Shown here in pieces: positions 1-12,938 of a DNA stretch of 64,000 nt. The translations under genes were made by a program, and so were the position numbers. How positions within the stretch are numbered: the first letter of the stretch is position 1; each line of letters starts with the position of its first letter. This DNA is from Chromobotia macracanthus (Eukaryota > Chordata > Actinopteri > Cypriniformes > Botiidae), in the NCBI GenBank assembly GCA_036877525.1, contig JAZGTH010000059.1, positions 62,001 through 126,000 of the forward strand, written 5' to 3'. The notes beneath the pieces were generated by a model, which saw only the letters and a program-made list of their open reading frames with translations, did not search any database and was not told the DNA's origin.

Positions 1-493
1 CATTCTGAGATACACCCAGCATCCACTGCACTCTCCTCTGCTTCCTCTACCTTATGGAGAGGTTAATGTCAGCTGTGAGTCACTCCTTTATTCTGCTCTG
101 GTCCTATGAGTCCTGTCAATTTTTTGATTTGATGTTCTTTGCAAATGGTAGCTATACACAAATCATAGCTATTATGGTCAAATTAATATTCTGGATTAAA
201 TTAGGGTTAGGGTTAGTTAAACTGTATCAACAACATCTGGGCCTTGTAAAACAAATCATGGTTATAGTAAGGCAATTGAAATAAAAAACATTCCAGAGTG
301 TTCAGGATATAATATTTGCAGAAGGGATTTAAAATTAGAAAGAATTAAGGGATTGTTCACCAGTGATTATTCAGTTAATGTTAGATGGCACACAGTTGTA
401 CCTGTGACGTTTGGATTCCTTGAATAAGGAAATTAATTCCCATGTCTGTGCCTCTTTTTCCATCTCTGTCTTCTTTCTGTCTGGCTTTGGCAG
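1..493 (+). other. Intron of the myosin-X gene (partial)
   Basis: AT-rich sequence upstream of the first visible exon, ending in the acceptor CTTTGGCAG. The exon opens in phase 1, so its first codon is completed by an exon outside the window. I see no other coding signal. A short TTAGGG-like run at about 202-217 is too short to mean anything. Confidence 0.8.
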
Positions 494-3400
494 TGCAAAA
501 GGAGAAGGGCTACACCAGTCTGCAGGACGAGGCAGTGAAGATCTTTAACTCATTACAGGAGATGGAGGCTGTGTCGGATCCAATGCCCATTATTCAGGGC
601 ATCCTACAGACATGTCAAGATCTGCGGCCACTCAGAGATGAAGTCTACTGTCAGCTGATCAAACAAACCAATCATGTGCCTCAGCCTAACAGCCCTGCCA
701 ACCGGGCCCACTGGCATCTGCTCACCTGCATGAGCTGCACCTTCCTGCCCAGCCGTGGCATTCTCAGATACCTCAGATTCCACCTGAAGAGGTGTTGCAC
801 TCTTTGAATATCTGCTTTTATACTGATTTAACATTGTACATAATATAACGTGCATAACATTTAAAAGTTACATATCTATATTATTAAAGTTTAGCTGTGT
901 TATTGGCCAGTTATGAAACATTATCATTTGTTTGGTTTACTTGTTACACAACAAAAATTATTTAAACAAATAATATAAAAGTGTGTTTTAGAACTACAAT
1001 CATAACCTTAATTCGTACATCCATAACTTCTGATATCAATCACATTTTAGGATAAAGGAGCTCTTCCCAGGAACAGAAATTGAGATGTTTGCTGTGTTCA
1101 TTGGGGAATCACTGAAAAAGACAAAGACACGCGAGTTTGTGTCTTCTCAAGATGAGATCATCGCCCTTCTGAACAGGCGGGAGATGACCACCACTGTTTA
1201 CTGCCATGGTGGAGGATCCTGCAAGATCTCAATCAACTCTCACACTACAGCAGGAGAGGTATGAGAGGATCATAGCTTCTGATGGACAGGGCACAGTTCA
1301 TGTTTATGTAGAAGTTCAAGCTTAATCCAGTTCAAATTTCTGCCATTACTTACTCATCAGTTATTTATGAAAAACAACAAATTCAGGTCTGTCTGTCACA
1401 CAAAGCTAGCGAATTGTCACTCAGCTGGTAAAGCATTGCACTAGCGGGCAAAGATTCCATTCCCAGGGAGCATGTACTGATTACAGAAATGTATACCTTG
1501 AATATACTGTAAGTTACTTTGGATTAAAGTGTCTGTCAAATGCATAAATATTTTAATAACAGACTTTTCGGGTGAACTATTCTTTTAACAGATCAATATT
1601 TGTCAGACCTGTCAAAACTCTTCCATAGATGGCTACTGTTTCTGTTAATCACTGTTGACTGTGGAGCATTGTGGGCAGTAATGTGCTGATTGAGAGGTGT
1701 TCTGTTTCTTTGCTGTGTGTAGGTGGTAGAGAAACTGATCCGAGGTTTGGCAATGGAGGACAGCAGGAACATGTTTGCTTTGTTTGAGCATAACAACAGA
1801 ATCGACCGGGCCGTGGAGAGCAGGGTGATTGTAGCTGATGTGCTGGCCAAGTTTGAGAGGTAAAATTACACCACAAAGCTGCAAATACTCATTCTCAGTT
1901 AAATGCTGTTCCTACAAAACTCCATGTCTCCATGTCAACACCTTGTGTTAATATAGCTGTAATGCACTTATAAATTATTCCAAAACCCTAAAATGGGAAA
2001 AAAAAATACATTTTGAGACAATGAGTAAAACAAATAGTTCTTTTGTTCGCTGTTTCTTAGGCTGGCAGGAAATGAGGTGGAGGAAGATGGCCCATGGAAG
2101 CTTTACTTCAAGCTTTACTGTTTCTTAGATGTGGAGAGCATGCCCAGAGAAGGAGTGGAGTTTGTCTTCATGTTTGAACAGGTCAGTAGTCTTACCTCTA
2201 TTCTATTGAATTCCAAAGGGAGCTCTATAATACGTAAAAAAAAGTTATCCATAATATCTATTAGTTTTTCCATTCATCTCAGTGGCAGTTGCTCATCTGA
2301 TACGCGATACACAGAAATACTCCACCTGCTTGCTGCCATCTTTGCTCCTGGGCATTTAGTTCAGATTTTTTTTAAGATAATCACCCAGAAATTACAGCTG
2401 ATTGGCTGATGGCATCACTTAAACACTCACAGTGCCAATTCTTTCTGACCTGAGCTGTGATATCAAAGCAGACAGAATAAATATAAATCTATTTCACTTT
2501 TATAATGAGCCATCAGAAATATCTGTCACTGGCAAAGGATCAACTAATGTGGAATATTAATACAATGGTGTGCAGTTAGCACATCTGTCAATAGGGGATA
2601 ACAGGACCATGCTAACCATTCTGTTTAGAGAACATTAGTTGTATGAAATGGTTTTCCTCTTCATTTGTTAAAGCAAAGCAGTAGTATTGCAAAAATCATA
2701 TTAACAGTAACTATATCATCCTGCTCTCCAGGCTCATGAGAGTTTGATATGTGGCCATTTTCCTGCCCATGAGGAAACCCTCCAGCACCTGGCTGCATTG
2801 CGCCTGCAGTACCTGTATGGAGATGCATCTCGGGTGCATTGGAGCTTGGACAGTGTCTACCCCACAGGCCGTCTGCGTAACCGCATACTGCAGTTCACCA
2901 AAGCAGGAGGAGCCACCGGGCAGGTGCATACCCTGGAACGGAGGAGGACCAGTTTCCTAGATGGGACACTGAGACGCGGGCTGAAGACAGGAACCATGAA
3001 AAAACAGCGCAGCATGCAGGAGGAGCAAATGCTGGAGATGTGGATTAAAGAAGAGACTTCAGCCACCAGAGCCAGTATTATGGAGAAGTGGAGTCGACTG
3101 CAAAGTCTAGATCAGCATCAAGCCATGGTCAAATACATGACCATCATCAAAGAGTGGCCTGGGTATGGATCAACACTTTTTGATGTGGAGGTAAGCACTG
3201 GTGACTGAGACTGTACTAGATGAATAGAAATAGAATTTTAAAGGAGAGGATTAGGTTAATTAAAATAATTCAAAACCTTTCAAACAAGCCTTATGTGGCT
3301 TTTTAGGTAACACCAATCATGAAGGATTGGGTAGTATCAGAGTTTAGAAATTTAAAATGATTTAGAAGGCAATTACATCATCTACTTCACATGAAAAAGC

Positions 3401-4526
3401 TCCTGTACCTCAAACAGAATTTTCAGTATAATGAATGGAAGTTCTGCATTGCCATTTGGCTGTTATCATTTGCCAGGCATAATCACACAGAAAGGCTGGA
3501 CGATTTAAGGCTGTAGCACTAATGCTCTGTAGCACTAATATTGTGAGGAATGAGTTACATGCCAAAGTGTAATGCTTACACTTTGGATCTGCGTAGAAAA
3601 ATACTCCCTAACCACAAGTATGAGCAATAACAGTGATGATGCTGTGTGATTCTGTGTGTAGTGTAAAGAAGGTGGCTTTCCTCATGATCTCTGGCTGGGG
3701 GTGAGTGCAGAGAACGTGTCTGTGTATAAGAGAGGTGAGGCCAAACCTCTGGAGACCTTCCCCTATGAACACATTGTTTTCTTTGGAGCTCCTTTGCCCA
3801 GCACATATAAGATCACAGTGGATGGGAGAGACATGTTCTTTGAGACACCCCAGGTAATCAAGTGAAAATCATAAAGATATCTATGAATATTAGTGTTTTT
3901 TGCTTTCTGCAGTTGTGTTACTTTCATGTGTGTAGCACTTTTCACAATACATGTTTCAAAGCAGCTTTACAGAAAACACACTATAGTGTTGTAAACACTG
4001 GTGGTAATGGCTGAGATTAATTTTATGTTTTTAAACGATAGATGTAGAAACTCACTATATTTCTGAATGAAATGTGCATAGTGTTTGGGGGATAGTATGC
4101 GGATAAAAGATGCATTTTGCATCCTTTGTACTGGATTTTGAATCTGTATTTTGAAGTGGAACGCTGTTTCCCCCTAAAAATCACTCCCTGCACTCATTTT
4201 CCCTGAGACCCCCTCCATTACATGTCTGAAAATGACAATGTGACAATAATGATTAGTGCTGCTCAGAGGGGGCATATGCGTTCACACAATTACTATTGCA
4301 TAAATGTATGAGGTGATAATTAAAAAAAAAAAAAGGACAGTAGGGGCAGAGGTGGGTCAGAGCAGGTATGTAGTCTGGCTTTTTGTGCCATTGTGTATAA
4401 ACTGTGAATGGCTTGTTTCAGGTTGGAGAGATCACCAAAATCATGAAAGCATACATCAACATGATCGTGAAGAAACGATGCAGCGTTAGATCAGTGGCCA
4501 GCTTTGGAAGCAACTGGATCAGGTGA
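494..4526 (+). CDS. myo10: Myosin-X tail, 3' part of gene (end of MyTH4 and FERM domain)
   Basis: Seven coding exons: 494-791, 1051-1258, 1723-1859, 2061-2181, 2732-3190, 3662-3853, 4422-4526. Phases agree across every GT-AG junction and the frame stops with TGA at 4524-4526, giving about 505 C-terminal residues. Exon 494-791 carries the end of MyTH4 (PIIQGILQTCQDLRPLRDE, YCQLIKQT). Later exons carry the FERM region (EFPGTEIEMF-like start, VYCHGGGSCKI, EVVEKLIRGLAMEDSRNMFA, WIKEE, IKEWPGYGSTLFDVE) and end KAYINMIVKKR...NWIR. These blocks and the short basic tail match vertebrate myosin X better than myosins VII or XV. Myosin X is a filopodial motor whose MyTH4-FERM cassette binds integrin and netrin-receptor tails and microtubules. 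Motor, IQ, coiled-coil and PH parts lie upstream of the window. Teleosts have several myo10-like paralogues and I cannot say which this is. Confidence 0.93.
1415..1550 (+). repeat. tRNA-derived SINE relic, copy 1
   Basis: Lies in a myo10 intron. It has an A-box-like start (CTCAGCTGGTAAAGC), a degenerate B box (AGATTCCATTCCCAG) and the 3' body TAAGTTACTTTGGATTAAAG followed by TGTCTGTCAAATGCATAAAT. The same layout recurs at 14958-15085 (reverse) and 56615-56740. The body matches my recollection of a family abundant in otophysan fishes (CGCTTTGGATAAAAGCGTCT type). The copy is diverged and too degraded to be a functional tRNA. Confidence 0.75.
3925..3976 (+). repeat. Short dispersed-repeat fragment
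   Basis: The string around CACTTTTCACAATACATG and CAAAGCAGCTTTACAGAAAA is one I associate with a dispersed element common in fish introns. Only this fragment is present and its family is not determined here. Confidence 0.4.
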
Positions 4527-5923
4527 TGAGCACCATCCAATGGAGGACTGGAGGAGAAATAGGAAGGAACTCAAAAGTATAAATGTGGATTGAAGCATAT
4601 ATGAGATGGACAGAGAGGATACAAAACCAAGTGAGAGAAGAAACGTGATCTGTTTGTTCACCCTTACAAATAATCTGCATATGTGTAGACAACCACACTG
4701 CAAACACTGTCCAGGACCAATGACATTTCATTGTGGGTGGGGCTACCCAGTGCGATACTGCAGAAATATTTAAACAACTTAATGTCCTGGTATAGCTGAT
4801 TGGGACACACAGTCATGGTTAGGACATGATTATGTAATGATAGTTAGCCAACAAATGTTCATAACTAATACCTAAAGGTACACAAGTACCTCCTAAATGC
4901 TTCCTCTCTGGTTATGTTTGGCTAACTAAGTGAAACCTTCTTTAAAATAAAAAGGTCAATACAGGGTCTTAAACATCTTAAAGCATTTTGTTAAGTGCTT
5001 TAAAACTACAACCCTGAAGTGATTGGACACATTGTACAACAAAGTTAAAACTTTGCCTTACTTTGTACAAGGGCTGGTCTGTGCTTTCTGTTTTAATCGT
5101 ATTTGTTATAGCAACTTCACTCAGGTTCCTAGGGTCAAGAGAATGAGGAAAGTTTCTCAGAATGTCAATGCCTTAATGTCTTGCCATTTTGCATCCTACA
5201 TTTGTTCATATATTGTGCATACAAAGTTCTGGGTTGAGCTCAGGTACAGTTTAAAAGACAGAAGACAGATATCTTAGATAGCAATATCTCAAAATTTCAG
5301 TGCAGTGTTGTGGTTGTCATAGCAATGAAAGATGAGACTGATAGGAAATAGTATGTGGAATTCCATTATACTTATACTGGTAAAGGCTGTGACACTTTTA
5401 TGTTATTTTAAGTCAAAAGGTCAGTTGTAAATTAATTCTTTTAAAAAAATTAATAGACCCTTTTTAGTTCAGAGGTCAAACGTTTTTTAAGAAGAAATAT
5501 TTGTGGTTCAGAATGTTTTATTTCAAAGAAGCCTGCATAGTTGTAACTGAAGGATGATTATTGTGTGCCTGAAAAAGTCAAATAATGGGTGGGCTGGGTA
5601 TTTATTCAGTGTTAATGTATGAATGATGATGTGTTGTTGGCATGTTGTGTACAGACTCAATGATGTAATACACAGGGATAACATGAGTGGAATGGAGAAT
5701 GTCACTGTGGTTTCATAGACAATGGATGGGACTCATTTCTATGGTACCACAACGTCATGCTAAGGTCTGTTCATGAATGCAGTCAGCTGCTGGTCAGCTC
5801 AATGCCAGAGTTCAGCCTCATCAGTTATAATTAGTTTAGAGTCAAAATATTTCAGCTTGTCTAAAGGATGAAAATTACAAAAGATTCATTTTTGTAACTG
5901 GATTTACAAAACGCTTTAATAAA
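4527..5923 (+). other. Likely 3' UTR of the myosin-X gene
   Basis: This follows the TGA stop. AATAAA signals occur at 4946-4951 and 5918-5923, suggesting a short and a long 3' UTR. No coding potential is evident; the open frames here are short and match nothing I know. Which signal is used cannot be decided from sequence. Confidence 0.5.
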
Positions 5924-7700
5924 TTATTTTAATTCCAAAGTGGTGTGAATTTCATTGGTGTTATCAGTTATATTATTTGTTGTTAGTTCATATTTCTACA
6001 ATCACATGAACAACATACAAAACATGTATTGAACTGATGAACTGGTTTTGATATAGTCTCTAGTGTCTAAAGTGAGTGGGTGCCATAGTGTACACTACCA
6101 AAGGTTTAATGAAGAATTTACTTATTCTTCATTACTCCCCTCACATTTTAAAATAATAGTAAACTAATCAAAACTATAAAGTAACATAAATGGTACTTTT
6201 TTTATGGATTCCTAAAAAATAGACTTCATCTCTGATGAAAAATAGACTGTTCATCTCTGAATGGCTACCAAGAGTAGGCTAAAAAGCCAACCTTAAGACA
6301 AAATATCTTGTGCACTGCCTTAAACCTTGACTCCACGCACAGCTTGATTATTGCAACTCATAACAAAGTGCACTGCTGTAGATTTCACTCTATGAATCTT
6401 TAACAAGCTCAGACTATTCCGTGTCCATGCCTGCATCGTGCTGCTGCTCTGCCACACAAGAAAGCACAGAGAAACAGATTTCAAACCTAATAAAGACTAG
6501 CTAGGTTGGCCTAAATTTCCCACATTTTTTACATCTGGGCATAGTAACCCTTAAAGCACAAATGTTTCTAAAGCTTTCACCAGGGGTACCAGGGTCCCGA
6601 AGAGCCCGAAGTCAAGATGTGCCCAGCCGTTACTATACTAAAAGCCTTTACTTTCTGATTATTACACACATATGGCATGGTTGCATTTTACAGTGTTTTA
6701 AGAGTGTTTTACTTTTTCAGTGTGTAGTAAATTCCACAGTCAGTGGTTATACGCTAATATAAATCTCTGTCTCGGGATAATGTAGGATTTCCTGTTCATG
6801 CTCTACCACAGAGTATGTAGCTATGGAGGACAACTGACAGTAAGTCTGACATAGACATCTGATCAAGATTAAAATGCACATGCAGTATGTACGTGAAGTA
6901 AAATGAACATGAAGTACGGCACCTTCTAGCAACAGTAACATGTAAGAATACTTAATAATTAAGTCTATATATGTTGCATATATAGTGTTGCAGACTTACA
7001 ACAGGCACACCACACATTAAACCAATAATTAAATTAAATATGGTAATTAAACCAAAATAACAATAACTGTTTAATTAAACACAGAGAAATTATTGGATGG
7101 ATGTAGCTGAGCCAGCTGGCTGATGGAAGATGTTTTTTCAGATGACGTTATCTGTAAAGAAAGTCGTTTTATACTTAGACAGAACGTATTATACTTATAC
7201 TTACGTATTATACTTATTATACTTATATTTTTAAAGTTAAATTTTTTTTTTATTATTTGAATAACGTACCAATAAATTGTGCATAACAAGACGAGTAAAA
7301 TGCATTAAAAAGTAAATGGGATCAATTTTGATTTTATGTTGAGTTTAACAGTAGTGCATTTGTGAAAATACAATATAATCAATCAAAAGTCAATATAATA
7401 ATCAAAGTTTCATGATATTTTTAACCATTTAAATGAACATTAACTCACGAACTTTTAAGTATTATTATTTACATTTTTGTAGGCCTACCTTTTGTACTAC
7501 TAGTTTATTTTTTATTTGAGTTCACAGTATTGTTTGTCAGGAAAACAAGTTCTTATAGCAAGTCTTAAATCTTGCTTCACTATAAACCGGATTTTGAAAC
7601 TGGGAGGTTCTTGTAAAATCGCTTTTCTGTTTTGAGTCCTTCAAGCAGCAAACACATGACCAGCCCCTGATAACAGCACAGATCCGCTTTCTTTGCCAAC
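5924..7700. other. Intergenic spacer and pttg1ip upstream region
   Basis: AT-rich spacer without recognisable exons. About 7180-7235 holds a degenerate short repeat of the type TATTATACTTA. The last 200 bases before the pttg1ip ATG must hold its 5' UTR and promoter. I see no clear TATA box and only weak CpG enrichment. Confidence 0.5.
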
Positions 7701-10117
7701 ATGGTGCCAACTCGCTTATTTCTAGCTTTTTTATTTATTGTTGCCTTCGGTTTTGCTGTAGGAGAAGCTCAGACGACAAGCCCAGTAACAAGTGAGTTTA
7801 TCTCTTGTGGTTTATATTCCTTAAGACGTACCATTTTGTGTTTACAAGCGTTTAACAGAACATAGCGAAACATTGGCTTTGTCTTGATACCTAATGAGAT
7901 CGCTTCATAGACAGCACGTTTGTGCTAACACGCTCCTGTGTTGCAGGATAATGCTGTCTAGGTAGGCAGTTTCCTAGGTTTTGAGACAACGGAAGTGTTT
8001 TAACGTTAAAACGTCTAGCCAGATGTTTCTCCACGATTGTCTGTATTCTTGGAAATTGATGGAAAATATTAATCGTTAAATAAATTATTTGGAAAAAAAT
8101 CTCATAATAAGGCATATATAACTAAACTGTTGACGACAACTTAACTTACCAATATCGTATTAAAAGATTAAAACAATGCTTTTAGAAGGAAAATCAGTTT
8201 TGTTTTTAGTTATTTTGTTGATAAACCCATTACCGTGGTAAATTGGTGTTTTAATAACTAGTTTGAATGCATAGTTTCACCCTGTTATATAACGTTAAAG
8301 CATAAGAGACTCGTGAGTTTCAATCATATGATGGACTATAAAATATGCCTCAGGATATTACAGAGGATGATTATGTTAAATATTGGAGTCGTAGAATTAT
8401 AACATTTATTACTTTATGGGAAGATGTTTAATTTGTAATCAAGCTAATTTATAAGGTTAAATGTGCCTGCAGATTTTATAAATATTTTAAATAGATTTAG
8501 GGCTACATTTAAAAGGTGAACAAAGCCAGCATTATAATGAATCCTTAAGCGTATTCTTTGTTTGAAGTTGTATAATAAAAGTAATCTGTTGTCAAAATCA
8601 ACTGTACCCTTGACATTAGACTTTGAACACAACCCTAATCATTATAAATGAGTAATTTTAGGTCAGTTAAACACCAACACTGAAGCTCATAGATGTTTCT
8701 AAAGCTGTTCTTTTCACAGACTGCACTGTAAAATCCAACACAAGTTGTGATGAATGTCTGAAGATTGTTTCGGTAAGACTGGTTTTTACAAATGTAGTCA
8801 GTACTTTCAAATCGAGTTTTACATACACAGTAGTACTTAAGGAAGCATTATTAAAACAGTGGAATATATTATTTGTCCTTCATTCTGTTCTACAACATAC
8901 GTGTGTGTGAGTGTGATGGGGTGTTTCTGTGTGTTATTTTTATATTCATCAGTGTTTGTGACTGTTATTTATCTCTTCATCAGTGTTTGTGGTGCATGTC
9001 AAGCCAGAAATGCTTAGACTATCCAGTAAAGAACGTTCTCCCCCCTCACAGTGTGTGTCCTCTCTCAGATGCACGATGGGGGATGTGCTGGGGTAAGGCT
9101 GACAACACCAGAAAAACATTTTTATCTAGTGTTATAATGGATGAACAAATGTAAAAGTCAGAACATCTGTATATGTTACTGTTGTGTTAACCAGTAGTGT
9201 TAATTGCAATACATGTCTTATTGTAACTTGGATGAGATCACTGTAATTTAACATCTCATTATATTTGTGATCACAGTGAATTTCCAGGCTCTCATCATCA
9301 CCATGTCTGTGATTACGGTGGTGATCATCATTGCCATATTTGTCTGTTGCTTCCGTTGCTGTAAATGTGAAAATATTGGGTGAGCTGAAAACTCTGTGTC
9401 TGTGATTGCATGATGTTAATGTCAGGAGGGTGAGGAGGGCAATCATTGCTAGATATTTATGATCTTCATTATGTATGAATCGCCATTAGGAATTGTATCA
9501 AATCAACAAGTTATTACAAATGCACAATAAGAATCTACAGTAAGTGATTGTCCTGTTCAATGGATAGGTCAAGGAGGACTGATGAGCGCATGGAAACACA
9601 GGCTCATCTGAGAAAGCTCCAGCACGACGAGAGGTACAGTGTTCTTTCCTGCTTTGGAAAAACAGGGACTGTTGCTTTTATAAGCAAATGCTTTAATAAA
9701 GTGTAGAAGATGGCATGGTATTTCAAAGGAAAGAAAATATGTTCCTTTCTGTCAACATGTCACTAAAATTAGTGTGACTGCTTATTAAATAGCAAAAATA
9801 CGTAACCTGAAGGCCTGCAGATCTTTCCAACTTGACAAGTATTCTTTAATATTTATTTCTTGATTTGATTGCAGGAAAGCAGAGATGAGACAGAGACATG
9901 ATGAAATACGATTGAAATATGGTATGATTTCCCTTTGCGCATAAATTAAGTTTTCCTGTTTATTGCATTTTTAGCAATATCCTGTCCTTCAGTTCCTCAG
10001 TTCATTTATAAACACTAAACAGTACAATTATAAATATACAATATCAGCTTTGACTTTACTCACTCCGTTTCAGGCTTGAAAAAGGATAATCCATACTCCA
10101 GATTTGAAAACAGCTAA
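7701..10117 (+). CDS. pttg1ip: Pituitary tumor-transforming 1 interacting protein (PBF)
   Basis: Seven exons: 7701-7791, 8720-8772, 8984-9092, 9277-9379, 9568-9633, 9875-9921, 10074-10117. Together they give 170 residues, close to the about 180 aa of the mammalian protein. Order: a signal peptide (MVPTRLFLAFLFIVAFGFAV), a small cysteine-rich PSI-type domain (NTSCDECLK, CLWCMSSQKCLDYPV, SVCPL, ARWGMCW), one transmembrane helix (ALIITMSVITVVIIIAIFV) followed by a CCFRCCKC juxtamembrane cluster, then a charged coiled-coil tail (RRTDERMETQAHLRKLQ, AEMRQRHDEIRLKYG) ending NPYSRFENS. YSRF fits the YxxPhi endocytic motif described for this family. The family binds securin (PTTG1) and promotes its nuclear entry. 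The start is the first ATG before the signal peptide. Confidence 0.95.
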
Positions 10118-10821
10118 GCACATTGTGTCAATGCTTCAGTGTTGCATCACTCCTGCTGTATACAGCAAATCAACGGATTTCCTTGCATACCTAGCACTCC
10201 TTTTTCTCTTTGGGTTTGAAACTTACTGATTGTACTACTTTATAAGGCACCCAGTTACCAGCTGGGCACACAAACATACATTGTTTGCATTTGTTTGACC
10301 TGTATCTTGAAATAATCTTCCAGCAACCCATAATTTAGACATTGTAAGCGTGATAAATGTAGCACAGTTATGACTTTTTGCAAATTCAGTTAAGTATTAA
10401 CATGAATTCAACAAGCCATATACAAGGCATAAAGATGACATTAAAATTGTAGCATCTGCATTGATCCAATCTGGTTTTGCTGGGTTGGCTAGTGATATTA
10501 AATGCATTTGTTTAATTTGGTTTAGCATTTTTTTAGATTAGATTAGGGTGTAGATTTTTATGATGAATTGGCTTGCTAGGACCTGTATATCAGTAAACAA
10601 AATACAATGGTGCGTTATAGGCCAGTTATGCTTTATAGATTTTTGTTCTACACATGTTGGTGATTGTATGCACACAAAAATGGTATTTATTTATCACATC
10701 CTGGTACTTTGTTATTTTGTGAGAACCCTGAAATATGATTTTTTTTATGTGCTTTGCATTTATCAACAATCAGCAGCTTATTGTGACCAAATAATTGAAT
10801 TGTCATTGCAGTAGAAATAAA
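10118..10821 (+). other. pttg1ip 3' UTR with polyadenylation signal
   Basis: Noncoding AT-rich sequence after the TAA stop, with AATAAA at 10816-10821. The 84-codon open frame at 10560-10814 has no recognisable domain and is treated as chance. Confidence 0.55.
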
Positions 10822-11099
10822 GCAAAATGAACTGGGATAAAGAGTAGGTGAATAGAAGTAAAAATTTTATATTTGTTTGCTGACCCTAATGATTATGTAT
10901 TAAAAATAAATACAATACAATAAAACAAAGTAAGACTCTTGAGGGCAAACACGTAACATTTTCCGAGGAAGGACAACAACAATAAACGTCATCATAATTT
11001 TTTATGATTTTTTTTACTCAATTGTTTTAATCAATTCTCATAAGATTAAGATTTTCTAGTGTTTAAATGTTTATTAAAAATGGGCAATGTGTATTTTTC

Positions 11100-11355
11100 A
11101 TCCCCTACACAGAACGTAAAGGTTAATCACATGGTTTCACGCTGGCCAGTCAAATGGACACGCTGCTTTGCGCTTTCTTTTGACTGAGCGCCAGCTGGGA
11201 GTCACGTGGGTTCACCCGGGCCAATCAAATAGACGAATCCATTATGCGCGTTCTTGGTGAGCGCGGGGAGGACAGAAGCGCTGTAGCGCAGCGGAGACGG
11301 AGTCGAGTGTAGCGTTTGTGTCCACATTCCCAGAAGAGTCTATATTTCAACAAAC
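11100..11355 (+). promoter_or_regulatory. sumo3 promoter and 5' UTR, CpG-rich
   Basis: CpG density rises sharply relative to the flanks. There is a CCAAT-type box (GGGCCAATCAAATAGACG, near 11218) and a related GGCCAGTCAAATGGACA about 75 bases upstream of it. GCGCGGGGAGG and TGTAGCGCAGCGGAGACGG follow just before the ATG. No TATA box is seen, which suits a housekeeping gene. The transcription start is not determined. Confidence 0.6.
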
Positions 11356-12938
11356 ATGTCAGAAGAGAAGTCAAAGGTACATGCGTGGCTTTTTGTTCCG
11401 GTATCTAGCAGCACAGGGAAGAATATTTAATGATCTGACGATAGTACATTAGTTCAGACAGGCTGCACTTCATGCGGCCACAGGAAGAAACAAAGCAGAT
11501 TTTGCGCATTTACCGCACGTTGCCATGTGCAATTAACTTAGCCATCCGTCCAAATAAATGGAAAATCGTTGCGTGTGCTGTTGCTAATCATTAAGACGTA
11601 GGTATTTCGCTTCGTTTTGGCATCAACAAGATGCATATACTGGGTTTTTTGTTTGCGGATACTTGCTTCAACTTTGCGCCAAATGTAGTTGCGTTGAAAG
11701 CGCCACAGTGATTGTTGGCATGCTGTTCAAGTTTAACTAATACAGATGGCGTACAGATGCTAGTCAAGTACGTTTTCCAGCTTGCAAAACGTGTTGCTGA
11801 TTATTACAGGAGAGTTTAATACGTATACAGCATCTGCACGTGATGGGATAATGTGCCTTAACCCTCAAATGAGTTACCTGGGTCCGTGTTACAGAAATAT
11901 CCTAACTAGGAATCCTATTTTGTGTTTAATAACTGGTGATTTCAATACTTAACATTGCAGTTAAGATAACCCGATTATGTTATACGGCCCCTGATCTCTT
12001 CTCTTGAAAAGCCCGGCATGTTTCTTCGTAATTCCTTTTGCTTTCATTACGCTTTAACACGCAATCTGTGTGTTTCATTTCAGGAGGGTGTGAAGACTGA
12101 AAATGATCATATCAACTTAAAAGTGGCGGGGCAAGATGGCTCAGTGGTCCAGTTTAAAATCAAGAGGCACACCCCCCTCAGTAAGCTGATGAAGGCCTAC
12201 TGTGAAAGACAGGTGGGAATATAAATTGAGTTCCAGCATTGTGGGTTTTTTTATTAAGCAAGTAGATCTGTGGACTTTTTAAGAGTTGTACGATTGTTAG
12301 AAATCAGAATAGATGTTTTGATCATTTCATTAATGGTAGTTTATCCAGTAATTAAAAATCTGTAATTTACTCTCCCCTTATGTTGTTCCAAACCCAAATG
12401 ACTTGCTGACTTCTGTGAAACATAAGGAGGATTATTTGTAGAATGTTGACAGATTTTTGGGCTATTGATTTTTAAGTGTGTGTATAACAGCTTTTGTGTT
12501 TCACAAAGGAAAGGCAAGTCATGTGAGGTTGGAACAACATTGACTAAACATATCCCTGTAAACTTTACATTAAATTCTTGGATGAGCAATTTTTTGTTCC
12601 TCTCTGTCCAGGGTTTGTCTATTCGGCAAATAAGATTCAGGTTTGATGGCCAGCCAATCAATGAGACTGATACACCTGCACAGGTTTGTTTTATTTGTGA
12701 TTTTGTTGGTAGTGTTGGTTTAGCTACTCTGCCGGTTGCAAAACCTTAATCTCAAGGCTTAAAAGTAAGCATCAATGTATCCCAATACATAGACAAATAC
12801 AATATGACCAAACAACAGCTCCATAAAAACAAATCCTCTAATTATAATATTTGCCTTTTATTTTGAATATTTTAGCTGGAAATGGAAGATGAAGACACTA
12901 TTGATGTATTCCAACAGCAGACAGGAGGAGTCCGTTAA
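11356..12938 (+). CDS. sumo3: Small ubiquitin-related modifier 3
   Basis: Four exons (11356-11376, 12084-12212, 12612-12683, 12876-12938) join in phase to 94 residues ending in TAA. Signature parts: the N-terminal sumoylation motif VKTE around Lys11, which allows poly-SUMO chains; the ubiquitin-like fold with VVQFKIKRHTPLSKLMKAYC and IRFRFDGQPINETDTPAQ; and the C-terminal QQQTGG, whose diglycine is exposed by SENP cleavage for conjugation to lysines. SUMO3 rather than SUMO2 is favoured by TENDH (SUMO2 has an extra Asn, from memory) and by the pttg1ip neighbour. The propeptide is only VR. Mammalian SUMO3 has a longer tail, so cleavage properties may differ. Conjugation through UBC9 is nuclear and cytosolic. 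Confidence 0.95.

Noticed and set aside
201..217. Telomere-like TTAGGG units
   Set aside because: Only about two and a half units; expected by chance and common in introns.
442..493. ATG-led extension of the first myo10 exon
   Set aside because: The sequence before 494 is a pyrimidine tract plus acceptor AG, so the upstream ATG is intronic.
1415..1500. tRNA gene
   Set aside because: Only box A/B-like remnants of a SINE; no complete cloverleaf or intact anticodon arm.
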